This document shows, one piece after another, positions 28,658 to 36,310 of a stretch of DNA of 44,917 nucleotides. Origin of the DNA: Candidatus Methanomethylophilaceae archaeon. Its GTDB lineage: Archaea; Thermoplasmatota; Thermoplasmata; Methanomassiliicoccales; Methanomethylophilaceae. Each line of letters begins with the position of its first letter. The first letter of the stretch is position 1. The stretch covers positions 1 to 44,917 of the forward strand of contig JAFTYV010000051.1 of NCBI GenBank assembly GCA_017461225.1, read 5' to 3'. A program made the position numbers and the translations under genes. The notes beneath the pieces are model-generated. The model saw only the letters and a list, made by a program, of their open reading frames with translations. It searched no databases and was not told the DNA's origin.

Positions 28658-29727
28658 ACAGAGAGGTGCATACCGGCATCACGATCCTGGATGATCCCAC
28701 CTTCTCTGATGACATCATCAATGATGCGTGCATCATCATCGACACCTGTCGGGAATCGGCATACCGTTCCGTGAACATTCAATTGATACGTCGCAACTGG
28801 CTGTTGGGAAAACGCATCGCAAACGAAGAACTCACCGGTGGCAACGAGGAGAACTACGGTAAGGCCATCGTGAAGAATCTCTCAGAAGAACTCACCTCCA
28901 GATACGGAAAAGGTTACACACAGCGCAACCTCTACAACTACATCAGATTCTACAAACTGTTCCCGGACATTTTGCACGCGGTGAGTGCAAATTCTCCTCT
29001 GTTGACATGGACTCATTATCGTGCGCTTCTCAACGTGTTTGACGACGAGGCTCGCAAATGGTATTCCCGGGAAGCGTATGATCAGAACTGGAGTGCCAGG
29101 ACATTGGAGAGGAACATCTCTACCCAGTATTACCACAGGCTCATGAGTTCCCAGAACAAAGCTCCTGTTGAGAAGGAGATGATGGAGAAGACCAAAGAAT
29201 ACCAGGGGAATGATAAACTAGAGTTCATCAAGAACCCCGTGGTCGCGGAGTTCCTTGATATATCCATTGACCAAAAGTATCGTGAATCGGATCTCGAGAC
29301 AGCGATCATAGATAATCTTCAAAAGTTCCTGTTGGAAATGGGCAAAGGGTATGCATTCGTCTCCCGTCAGAAACACATCCGCACCGAACACAGCGATTTC
29401 TTCATTGATCTGGTGTTCTACAACATCTATCTGAAATGCTACGTACTGATAGATTTGAAAACCGGCACCCTGACCCATCAGGACATCGGGCAGATGGACA
29501 TGTATGTCCGCATGTTCGATGATTTAGAACTTACCGAAGGGGACAATCCGACCATAGGGATCATCTTATGCGACGAAACTGACAGGGATGTTGTCCATTA
29601 TTCCGTGCTACGTGATAAGGAACGCCTCTTCGCGGCAAAGTACCTGACATATCTCCCCTCTGAAGATGAATTGATTAAAGAGATCGAAGCTCAGAAGGCA
29701 ATCTACTTCTCCGAGCATCCGGAATGA
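28654..29727 (+). CDS. DUF1016 / YhcG-type PD-(D/E)XK nuclease-like protein
   Basis: 357 residues, full length. The N-terminal DUF1016_N part (YRSVNIQLIRRNWLLGKRI) is followed by the C-terminal nuclease-like domain with VSRQKHI, FFIDLVFYN and VLIDLKTGTLTHQDIGQMDMY, which carries the D...DLK catalytic pattern. These genes often sit inside type I restriction-modification operons; their role there is not settled. It looks intact although hsdM, hsdS and hsdR around it are not. GC content is clearly below that of the flanking chromosome. Confidence 0.85.
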   Translation: MNREVHTGITILDDPTFSDDIINDACIIIDTCRESAYRSVNIQLIRRNWLLGKRIANEELTGGNEENYGKAIVKNLSEELTSRYGKGYTQRNLYNYIRFYKLFPDILHAVSANSPLLTWTHYRALLNVFDDEARKWYSREAYDQNWSARTLERNISTQYYHRLMSSQNKAPVEKEMMEKTKEYQGNDKLEFIKNPVVAEFLDISIDQKYRESDLETAIIDNLQKFLLEMGKGYAFVSRQKHIRTEHSDFFIDLVFYNIYLKCYVLIDLKTGTLTHQDIGQMDMYVRMFDDLELTEGDNPTIGIILCDETDRDVVHYSVLRDKERLFAAKYLTYLPSEDELIKEIEAQKAIYFSEHPE

Positions 29728-29744
29728 GAAAAAGGTGAAGAGTG

Positions 29745-30758
29745 ATGACGAATCCGATCCAACTGCTCATCTATAGTTCCGAAACTGGGGAGCATGACAT
29801 AACCGTGATCTTGAAGGATGAGACCATATGGGCAACCCAGAACAATATGGCTAATCTTTTCGGAGTAGATAGGTCGAACATATCTCACCACATTTCCAAC
29901 ATCTATTCCGAGGGTGAGCTGAGCCGCGAATCAACATGTGAAAAAATTTCACAGGTTCAATCCGAAGGAAATCGTCAGGTCAGAAGAGATTTGGACTATT
30001 ACAACCTAGATATGATAATATCTATCGGATATCGTGTCAATTCAAGAAAAGCCACAGACTTCAGAATCTGGGCGACAAATATCCTCAAAGAGTACATCAT
30101 CAAAGGGTTCGCCATGGATGATGAACGTCTCAAGAGGAACTCATCACTGTTCGATAAGGACTATTTTGATGAACTGCTCGAAAGGGTCCGCTCCATCCGT
30201 GCCAGCGAACGTCGCATATGGCAGAAGATCACGGACATATTCGCTGAATGCAGCATCGACTATGACAAAGATTCTCCCATTACCAGGGATTTCTACGCGA
30301 TGGTGCAGAATAAGTTCCACTATGCCATCACCGGGAAGACGGCTCCGGAGATAATCCATGACAAGGCGGATCACTATAGCGAGAACATGGGTCTCACAAC
30401 ATGGAAGAACGCTCCGGAAGGCAGCATCAGAAAAGCTGATGTGGTTGTTGCCAAGAACTATCTAACGGAAAAACAGATCAAACAACTCGAAAGAACTGTC
30501 ACCGGATACTTCGACTACATCGAAAACCTGTTGGAAAGGGGCAATCCGTTCACCATGGAAGAGTTCTCATCTAGTGTCGACAAGTTCCTGCAGTTCAATG
30601 AGTACGAGATACTCATCGGAAAGGGAAATGTATCCCGTGACACGGCTATTAAGAAGGCCGTAGACGAATACATGATATACAACAGGACACAGAAGTACCT
30701 CTCCGACTTCGACAAGAGCCTGAGGTCCAACACATACGATGGAGGGGATATCAAATGA
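29745..30758 (+). CDS. RhuM family protein, full length
   Basis: 337 residues. Start ATG at 29745 with GGTGA seven bases upstream. The N-terminal DNA-binding-like segment (TIWATQNNMANLFGVDRSNISHHISNI) and YNLDMIISIGYRVNSRKATDFRIWA are typical of RhuM, a family common in type I restriction loci and genomic islands. No biochemical function is established. It ends in an ATGA overlap with the hsdR remnant, the arrangement of an intact operon. Related to the RhuM part of the chimera at 28343. Confidence 0.85.
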   Translation: MTNPIQLLIYSSETGEHDITVILKDETIWATQNNMANLFGVDRSNISHHISNIYSEGELSRESTCEKISQVQSEGNRQVRRDLDYYNLDMIISIGYRVNSRKATDFRIWATNILKEYIIKGFAMDDERLKRNSSLFDKDYFDELLERVRSIRASERRIWQKITDIFAECSIDYDKDSPITRDFYAMVQNKFHYAITGKTAPEIIHDKADHYSENMGLTTWKNAPEGSIRKADVVVAKNYLTEKQIKQLERTVTGYFDYIENLLERGNPFTMEEFSSSVDKFLQFNEYEILIGKGNVSRDTAIKKAVDEYMIYNRTQKYLSDFDKSLRSNTYDGGDIK

Positions 30759-30936
30759 GTACATACAACCTCATCGCATCCGATGACCAGTGCACAGTGG
30801 TCTCAGAGTACATCCAGGAGAGCAGACGCTCCGATTCGTACTATTTCGATCCTCACCTTATAGAATCCGTGCTGCAGTGTACACCATCGATACGTGCTCA
30901 GATACTGATATTACCTCAGATGCATTTACAATCATC
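30755..30936 (+). pseudogene. hsdR: hsdR remnant (5' end only)
   Basis: The ATG at 30755 overlaps the rhuM stop. About the first 30 residues (MSTYNLIASDDQCTVVSEYI, ESRRSDSY) match the N-terminus of type I restriction subunits of the family that starts YNLIAE...TVVAEY. The similarity then ends and the next gene begins, with a rise in GC content. Nuclease and helicase domains are absent. The frame runs on to a stop at 31027 inside the following gene but has no meaning there. Confidence 0.7.
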
Positions 30937-32619
30937 ATGGACACGAGAGAGTATCCCGACGGAACGTTCGACTTCAGGGCCCTGGTCTCCGGGAACTACT
31001 ATTTCGTGGACAAGACCATGCTCATAGCCGACGTATGCGAGGCCAAGAACAGGACCTTCCTGTACACCAGGCCCAGGAGGTTCGGCAAATCGATGAACCT
31101 CTCGATGCTCGATTACTTCTTCAACCTCAGATACGGGAACGACGAGGACATCTTCAGAGGACTGAAGATAGAATCGTGTGAAAGATGCACACCGTTCAGG
31201 AACGCATACCCCGTGATAAGGATGAACTTTGGCTGTCTCGACGGCTCATCCCCCTCGTCATTCGCAGACAGTCTGAGGTCCATGATCTCCATCGTGGCGG
31301 AGGATGCGGTGTCGCTGTTGGAATCGACCGGCCACACCGACAGCATAACCGATAGGATCAGGGATGCGATCTCCCTTCGCCTCGACATCACCGAGACGAG
31401 GATGTTCGTCTCCGATCTGTGCAGGCTGTACCGCAGGGTGTTCGACAGGGACACCGTAATCCTGGTGGATGAGTACGACCGGTGCCTCCAGGGGATACGT
31501 TCCCCCAACAGGTTCGCAGAGGTCTTCGATGAACTGGTACAGTTCATGGAACAGACCTTCAGGTTCAACGGGAACATCCGGTTCGGTGTCGTCACGGGGA
31601 TCATGCCCTTGGCGAAGACCGGCATGCTCAGCAGCTTCGACAACGCCGACATATGCAGCATCCTGGATGAGAGGGGCGACGGGTTCTTCGGGTTCACCGA
31701 ATCCGAGGTCATCCAGCTCCTCGATGAGACCGGCAACCCCCTCGGCAAGATGGACGAGATAAGACGGTGGTACGACGGGTACCGCTTCGGAGGGGCCGAC
31801 ATCTACAACCCATACAGCGTGGTCCTGTACCTGCAGAACAGATGCAGGCCGGAGGCCTATTGGAACAACATGACGGGAGGCGGCATGTCGCCCGAACTCG
31901 TCGCCGGGATGAGCGCCGAGTCACTCTCCACCCTGAAGGGGCTCCGCGAGAACAGGGGCTCCTCCTTCGAATCCCCCATAGACGTCAGGATATCGTACAC
32001 CGACGTCATGTCGCCCGCGGTCGACCCGTCCGTCGTGTACTCGTACCTGGCCATGTCTGGGTACCTGAATGCGATCCGCACCGGGAGGGAGAGGGACGGG
32101 AAGCCCCTCTGCACGATCACGATGGTGAACAACGAGGTCTCCTACGCATTCGATTCACTGGTGTCCAGGGCGGACTCCCTGGCGGACTACACCCGGTCCG
32201 CGATGGATGCCGTGTACTCCAGGGACAGGATCCAGTTGAAGGAGAACCTGGAGCTGCTGCTCTCGGGACTCCAGCTGGATGACGGTTGGTTCGACGGGAT
32301 GAACGACACCGAGATGCACAACAAGTACCGCGACATCATCTACGCCTATCTGATGGACCCCTCGATGGACGGCAAGGAGGAGATGCCCTTCGGACTCGGA
32401 AGGGCGGACATAAGCTTCCATGCATCCAACGGAAGACCCCCGGTCATACTGGAGGTCAAATCCACACGGTCCGAGAGCACGGACCGCCGGCTCCTAGCAA
32501 GGGAGGGACTGGCCCAGATCGACGAGAAGGGTTACACGAAGCAACAGGACATGAGGGATGCGATCTGCGTGGGCGTGGGGATATGGCACAAGTTCGTGGA
32601 AGTGTCCTTCGGGGAATGA
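30937..32619 (+). CDS. AAA-ATPase-like / PD-(D/E)XK nuclease-superfamily protein (DUF1703 type)
   Basis: 560 residues. The N-terminal AAA-ATPase-like domain has a Walker A variant (TRPRRFGKSMNLSML, GKS at 50-52) and Walker B (VILVDEYDRCL). The C-terminal PDDEXK_9 domain has GRADI and VILEVKS. Such proteins occur in many copies in gut and rumen microbes and are thought to be mobile or defence-linked, with no proven function. The ATG at 30937 starts right after the hsdR remnant, so the gene seems to have replaced most of hsdR. Higher GC than the genes before it. A second member lies at 43758. Confidence 0.85.
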   Translation: MDTREYPDGTFDFRALVSGNYYFVDKTMLIADVCEAKNRTFLYTRPRRFGKSMNLSMLDYFFNLRYGNDEDIFRGLKIESCERCTPFRNAYPVIRMNFGCLDGSSPSSFADSLRSMISIVAEDAVSLLESTGHTDSITDRIRDAISLRLDITETRMFVSDLCRLYRRVFDRDTVILVDEYDRCLQGIRSPNRFAEVFDELVQFMEQTFRFNGNIRFGVVTGIMPLAKTGMLSSFDNADICSILDERGDGFFGFTESEVIQLLDETGNPLGKMDEIRRWYDGYRFGGADIYNPYSVVLYLQNRCRPEAYWNNMTGGGMSPELVAGMSAESLSTLKGLRENRGSSFESPIDVRISYTDVMSPAVDPSVVYSYLAMSGYLNAIRTGRERDGKPLCTITMVNNEVSYAFDSLVSRADSLADYTRSAMDAVYSRDRIQLKENLELLLSGLQLDDGWFDGMNDTEMHNKYRDIIYAYLMDPSMDGKEEMPFGLGRADISFHASNGRPPVILEVKSTRSESTDRRLLAREGLAQIDEKGYTKQQDMRDAICVGVGIWHKFVEVSFGE

Positions 32620-32720
32620 CCGCGGCGAGAGGACGCGGAACCGAATTGTGAAGAGGACTGTCACAGGGACAGGGTTTTCACCTCTACCTTGGACGGCATG
32701 AGGTCCTCACACACCCACGG

Positions 32721-34217
32721 TCACCTCCTCACGCACAGCCTCTGCTTGGGGGAGAGCGGGGACTCCGGATACAGGTACTCTATGTCCCCTCTCTCCAACA
32801 TGGAGTTGATGATCTTCCTGAAACTGTTCCCCGCAGTCTTGTATCCCAGTCTCGCGGCCAGTTCCCTGCTCGACATGCAGCCCTCCTTCGAGAGGACGTC
32901 CAGCACCATGGCCTCCAGGTCGGATGCCCTCCTCCTCGTCCCCTCCGACCGGGCTCCGGTTGATGACCTCTCCATGAACGCGGGATGTATCGGCAGCACC
33001 AGGCGCATGAAGCTCCTGTCGGCATCGGTGACGATGGTCGGATCACCCGATCCGTTCATGCGCATCTCCTTGAATATCTTCGGTATCCCGGTGTTGCGAC
33101 CCTCTGCGAGACCCAGCTCCCTCAGGAAATCTCCAAGGCGTTTGTTCCGGTAATGGGTGGATATCATCCTGTGCCCATCCAGATCCTCGTCCGAGATGCT
33201 GTGGTCGGGGCCGGGGAGGTTCTGTATCTCGATACTGTCCGGTGACACTGTGATGGTGACCGGTTCCCCTATGGCGTAGCTCCTGTGGTACACGGCGTTG
33301 ACCACTGCCTCCTCTATCGCACCGAACGGATAGCTCCATACCCTCAACGCCTCCGCCTCGCCATCCACCTTGATTATCCTCAATCTCACGGCCTGTTCCT
33401 TCAGCAACCGCAGGGAAGCCCGGATCTGTGTGTCGACCGGTCCCTCGAAGTGGTCCTCAATCGTCCCGGACCCATCCGGACCCCTCTTGAACACCACCTC
33501 TATCCTCGCGTTGGGGAAGAAATCCATGGGATGCGGATTGAACATCATCAATGCCACGTTCAGGGGCTTCCTGAACCCGTCCGGACCACGATCGAGGTCC
33601 ATCATCCTCAGGAGCTCCCCCTTCGGAACGTCCTCCCTGCGGATACCGCTCTTCACACGGGTCAGGTACTCCCTCACCAGCTCCAGATCGATGTCGTCCA
33701 TTGATGCCCCCATGTTCATCAGACTGTCGAAAGAGGGATTCTCCCTCCTGCTCAGCAGAATCAGTTCCTCCTCCGGTGTCGCCCGTACCGTGTGGGACAT
33801 CCTCCTTACGTAGCACGCGTACCCGGAACCCTCCATCCCCTCTCCGATATCGACGGGGCATTCATATGGACGGCAGAGATCCGATGATACCCGTATGACG
33901 GCCAGTCTGCGACCCCCCACGTCCTCCACCGAGAGGTGGGGTGTGAGATCGGGTGTGATGAGGTCGCATAACCTGAACAGCTACCGTTCGATCTCGGACG
34001 CCCTCTCGGGACCTATCCCGACGACCTCCGGACGTCCGTCCTCCGTCTCCGCGACGCCGATCAGCACGTACCCGCCACCGACCTCCTCCATATCGTTGGC
34101 GAAGGCGCATACGGAGTGGAGGACCTCTGTCGGATCCCATTCCTCCCGGAACTCCACACGGTCGCTCCCGATGTTGCGTCTGTTGAACAGGGATGTCACG
34201 TTGACGGGCAATGACAT
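32721..34217 (-). CDS. AlbA_2-domain ATP-binding regulator with one in-frame TAG
   Basis: 498 codons after the ATG at 34217 (GGAAGTG upstream), interrupted at codon 79 by TAG (33981-33983). Before it: the AlbA_2/Schlafen-like DNA-binding domain (VEFREEWDP, CAFAND, GGGYVLIGV). After it, in the same frame and without loss of family similarity (LFRLCDLITPDL): the rest of that domain, the ATP-binding C-terminal domain (EEAVVNAVYHRSY, NTGIPKIFKEM) and a winged helix near the end. No other gene in the window stops at TAG. Either TAG is read as pyrrolysine or by readthrough, or the gene is a fresh pseudogene making a 78-residue fragment. Confidence 0.8.
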
Positions 34218-34256
34218 TGAACCACTTCCTCGGAGTCCTTCCCACTTGTGCTTGAA

Positions 34257-34304
34257 CTTTAACTCAAGCTTTAACTCAAGCTTTAACTCAAGCTTTAACC
34301 AAAG
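34257..34304. repeat. Four tandem 12-base repeats
   Basis: Unit CTTTAACTCAAG, three perfect copies and a fourth with changes (CTTTAACCAAAG), preceded by a part copy. They lie 40-87 bases upstream of the AlbA_2 start codon. Direct spacing of about one helical turn fits iteron-like binding sites for a regulator, possibly AlbA_2 itself. Slippage expansion is the alternative. Confidence 0.7.
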
Positions 34305-34461
34305 CTTCGACTCTGACCCCTGGGGATTGAACTTGATCTCATGGAGCACGGGTCCGGACCGTCATGTTGTCCATGACCGGTACGTTTCAGAGGATGCCGG
34401 GGTTCCACCCCCGGGAAAGGGGAGCATCTTCGGATCGAGACCTTCCCGGGACCTACGTTCC

Positions 34462-34485
34462 ATGATACTGTATCATGTATGATAC
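34462..34485. promoter_or_regulatory. Triple half-site operator
   Basis: The 7-base half-site ATGATAC, its complement GTATCAT, and ATGATAC again follow each other at 34462, 34470 and 34479, giving two overlapping perfect palindromes with 1- and 2-base centres. Looks like a dimer-binding operator; no gene start lies close by. Confidence 0.5.
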
Positions 34486-34560
34486 GTCAGGATATGAATG
34501 TTCTCGATAATCATCCACTTTTGTGGTTCGGAATCGCTGCTTTCCCCAGGGACATCCGTC

Positions 34561-34594
34561 ACCGGGTGGGAGGGTCGCCCCCGCACCACCCGGT
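34561..34594 (-). terminator. Hairpin after the partner-switching operon
   Basis: A perfect 9-bp stem (ACCGGGTGG / CCACCCGGT, 16-base loop) begins six bases past the MATE-fusion stop codon. Confidence 0.5.
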
Positions 34595-34599
34595 CCCGG

Positions 34600-36309
34600 T
34601 CAGATGGCGAACCCGATGAACACGTTGTTCTGACCCACGGACCTGGCGTAGTTCAGGGTGTCGCACTGCCCCCTCACTATCGGCAGCCCGTTCCCCTCGG
34701 AATCGTACCCTATCGGGTCGAACGGTTCCCCGTCGTCGCGTATCGTCACCAGCACGCGCCCGTCGTTCACCCTCATCAGGATGTCCGCGAACCTGCTCCC
34801 ATCTCCCGAGAGCCCATGCTCCACCACGTTCAGCAGCACCTCCTCGCAGCAGAGGCGCGCACGCATGCGGACGCCCTCCGCCACGCCGCAGTCGGAGAGG
34901 AACCCGTCGACCGAGTCCAACACTTCGGCCAGATCGGAGCCGTCGCCCCTCACCGAAGCGTCCATGGTCGAGCCCTCGGGTCTCTTCAGGAGCGCCAGTC
35001 CGGAGAACTCCGGCCTCGCCCTCCTGACCGCCATCGACGACGCGAACACCGCGACGGTCACCAGCAGCTCGCCCATCGGGAAGGACATCCAGATGTAGTC
35101 GGAACCGTGCGGGGCCAGCGACACGGCGAGCATCAGCACGGCCGCGCACTCCGCGGCGGACACCGCCAGGGACGCGGGCCTGTGGCCGAAGACCTGGAAC
35201 AGGATCATGACCATGTAGTTCACCGCCTGCAGCACCAGGAACGGCGCGAACAGGCGTATGCAGTGGATCCCCTCCTCCACCATCCCGGGATCGGTGACAC
35301 CGTACACGGTCAGGAACGCCTGCGGGACCAGCAGCGCCGCGAGCATTATGGCACCGGATGCGGCGACAAGGTACCTGGCGGCGATGGACGTGACCATGCG
35401 CATACCGGTCATGTCCTCGGAACCGTAGAGCGTCCCGCCCACGGGCTGGAGCGTCTGCGATATACCGGATACGATGATGGACGACAGCATCTGTATGTTC
35501 AGGCACACGGACCTTATCGCCATGCCCTCGGAACCCATGTTGTCCATGATCACCAGGTTCTTGCCCAGCATGTTCACCATGATCAGGATCATCGCGAAAG
35601 CGGCCGGGGAGCCCATGGACAGGATCTCCGCCGTGCCCACGGTGCCGCGACCGATGCCGAGGCGGCTCCCCCCGCGGAAGTGCGTCAGGAGCACGGCGGC
35701 GCCGGCGACGTACCCGACGGCGGTGGACAGAGCGAACCCGGGGAGCCCCATGCCCATGGGGCCCATGAACACGTACGCGAGGACGACGTTCACCACGTTC
35801 GACGTCAGGAACCCGGCCGTCGCCAGACGGGGGGCGTTGTCCATCCTGACGAAGGCCCCCAGTCCGGGCATCATCACGTACAGCGGGGACATCGCGAACA
35901 CCAGGGCCCCGTACTCCCTCGCATCCGCCAGGAGGGCGTCGGTGCTGCAGAGGACGTCCACTATCGGGTCGATGAGCAGCACACCCGTCACGGCGATGGC
36001 CAGGGAGACCAGCAGGGACATGCCCATACAGCGGGTGAATATCCCGCGGATCTCGGAATCCCGTCCGCGCCCTATGCACACGGCCATCACGGTCGCCCCG
36101 CCGATGTTGATCAGGGCGTTGGTGGCCGCCAGCATCTGGATCACGGGCATCATTACATTCACGGCGCCGAGCGCGTCGGAACCGAGCACCTGCCCCACCA
36201 CGATGCTCCCGAGCATCGAGCCAAAGGACACGGCCATGGTGGACATCGCCGTGGCCACCAGGTACGACCTGAACGCCCTGTTCACCAGGAACGGGTTCCT
36301 CTCCGTCAT
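34600..36309 (-). CDS. MATE-family transporter fused to an RsbW-like HATPase domain
   Basis: 569 residues. Residues 1 to about 430 form a MATE exporter with 12 membrane helices (paired halves, start NPFLVNRAFRSYL). A cytoplasmic C-terminal domain (about 450-569) is a GHKL/anti-sigma-type ATPase: N box EEVLLNVVEHGL, DDGEPFD, and GNGLPIVRG. A transporter carrying its own RsbW-like domain suggests direct control by a STAS protein or by phosphorylation. It starts one base after the stop of the LuxC fusion and ends the operon. Substrate unknown; the neighbours suggest a fatty-acid-derived product. Confidence 0.88.
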   Translation of the reverse strand: MTERNPFLVNRAFRSYLVATAMSTMAVSFGSMLGSIVVGQVLGSDALGAVNVMMPVIQMLAATNALINIGGATVMAVCIGRGRDSEIRGIFTRCMGMSLLVSLAIAVTGVLLIDPIVDVLCSTDALLADAREYGALVFAMSPLYVMMPGLGAFVRMDNAPRLATAGFLTSNVVNVVLAYVFMGPMGMGLPGFALSTAVGYVAGAAVLLTHFRGGSRLGIGRGTVGTAEILSMGSPAAFAMILIMVNMLGKNLVIMDNMGSEGMAIRSVCLNIQMLSSIIVSGISQTLQPVGGTLYGSEDMTGMRMVTSIAARYLVAASGAIMLAALLVPQAFLTVYGVTDPGMVEEGIHCIRLFAPFLVLQAVNYMVMILFQVFGHRPASLAVSAAECAAVLMLAVSLAPHGSDYIWMSFPMGELLVTVAVFASSMAVRRARPEFSGLALLKRPEGSTMDASVRGDGSDLAEVLDSVDGFLSDCGVAEGVRMRARLCCEEVLLNVVEHGLSGDGSRFADILMRVNDGRVLVTIRDDGEPFDPIGYDSEGNGLPIVRGQCDTLNYARSVGQNNVFIGFAI

Positions 36310-36310
36310 C

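Larger units (their letters stand above)
34218..34599. other. Regulatory gap upstream of the AlbA_2 gene
   Basis: 382 bases without a gene. It holds the 12-base tandem repeats (34257-34304), an alternating palindromic operator (34462-34485) and the hairpin ending the MATE operon. No further coding signal seen. Confidence 0.5.

Noticed and set aside
28118-30936. Functional type I restriction-modification system
   Set aside because: The methylase catalytic domain, specificity domains and nuclease/helicase are absent; only termini remain.
30790-32619. Longer start for the AAA-ATPase-like gene at 30790
   Set aside because: The extra 49 codons overlap the hsdR remnant in another frame and do not resemble the family; the ATG at 30937 gives the usual N-terminus.
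34257-34304. CRISPR array
   Set aside because: The units are 12 bases long and directly joined, with no spacers and no cas genes nearby.
26410-34600. Complete integrated element with att sites
   Set aside because: No integrase and no second copy of the tRNA 3' end found by eye in the window.
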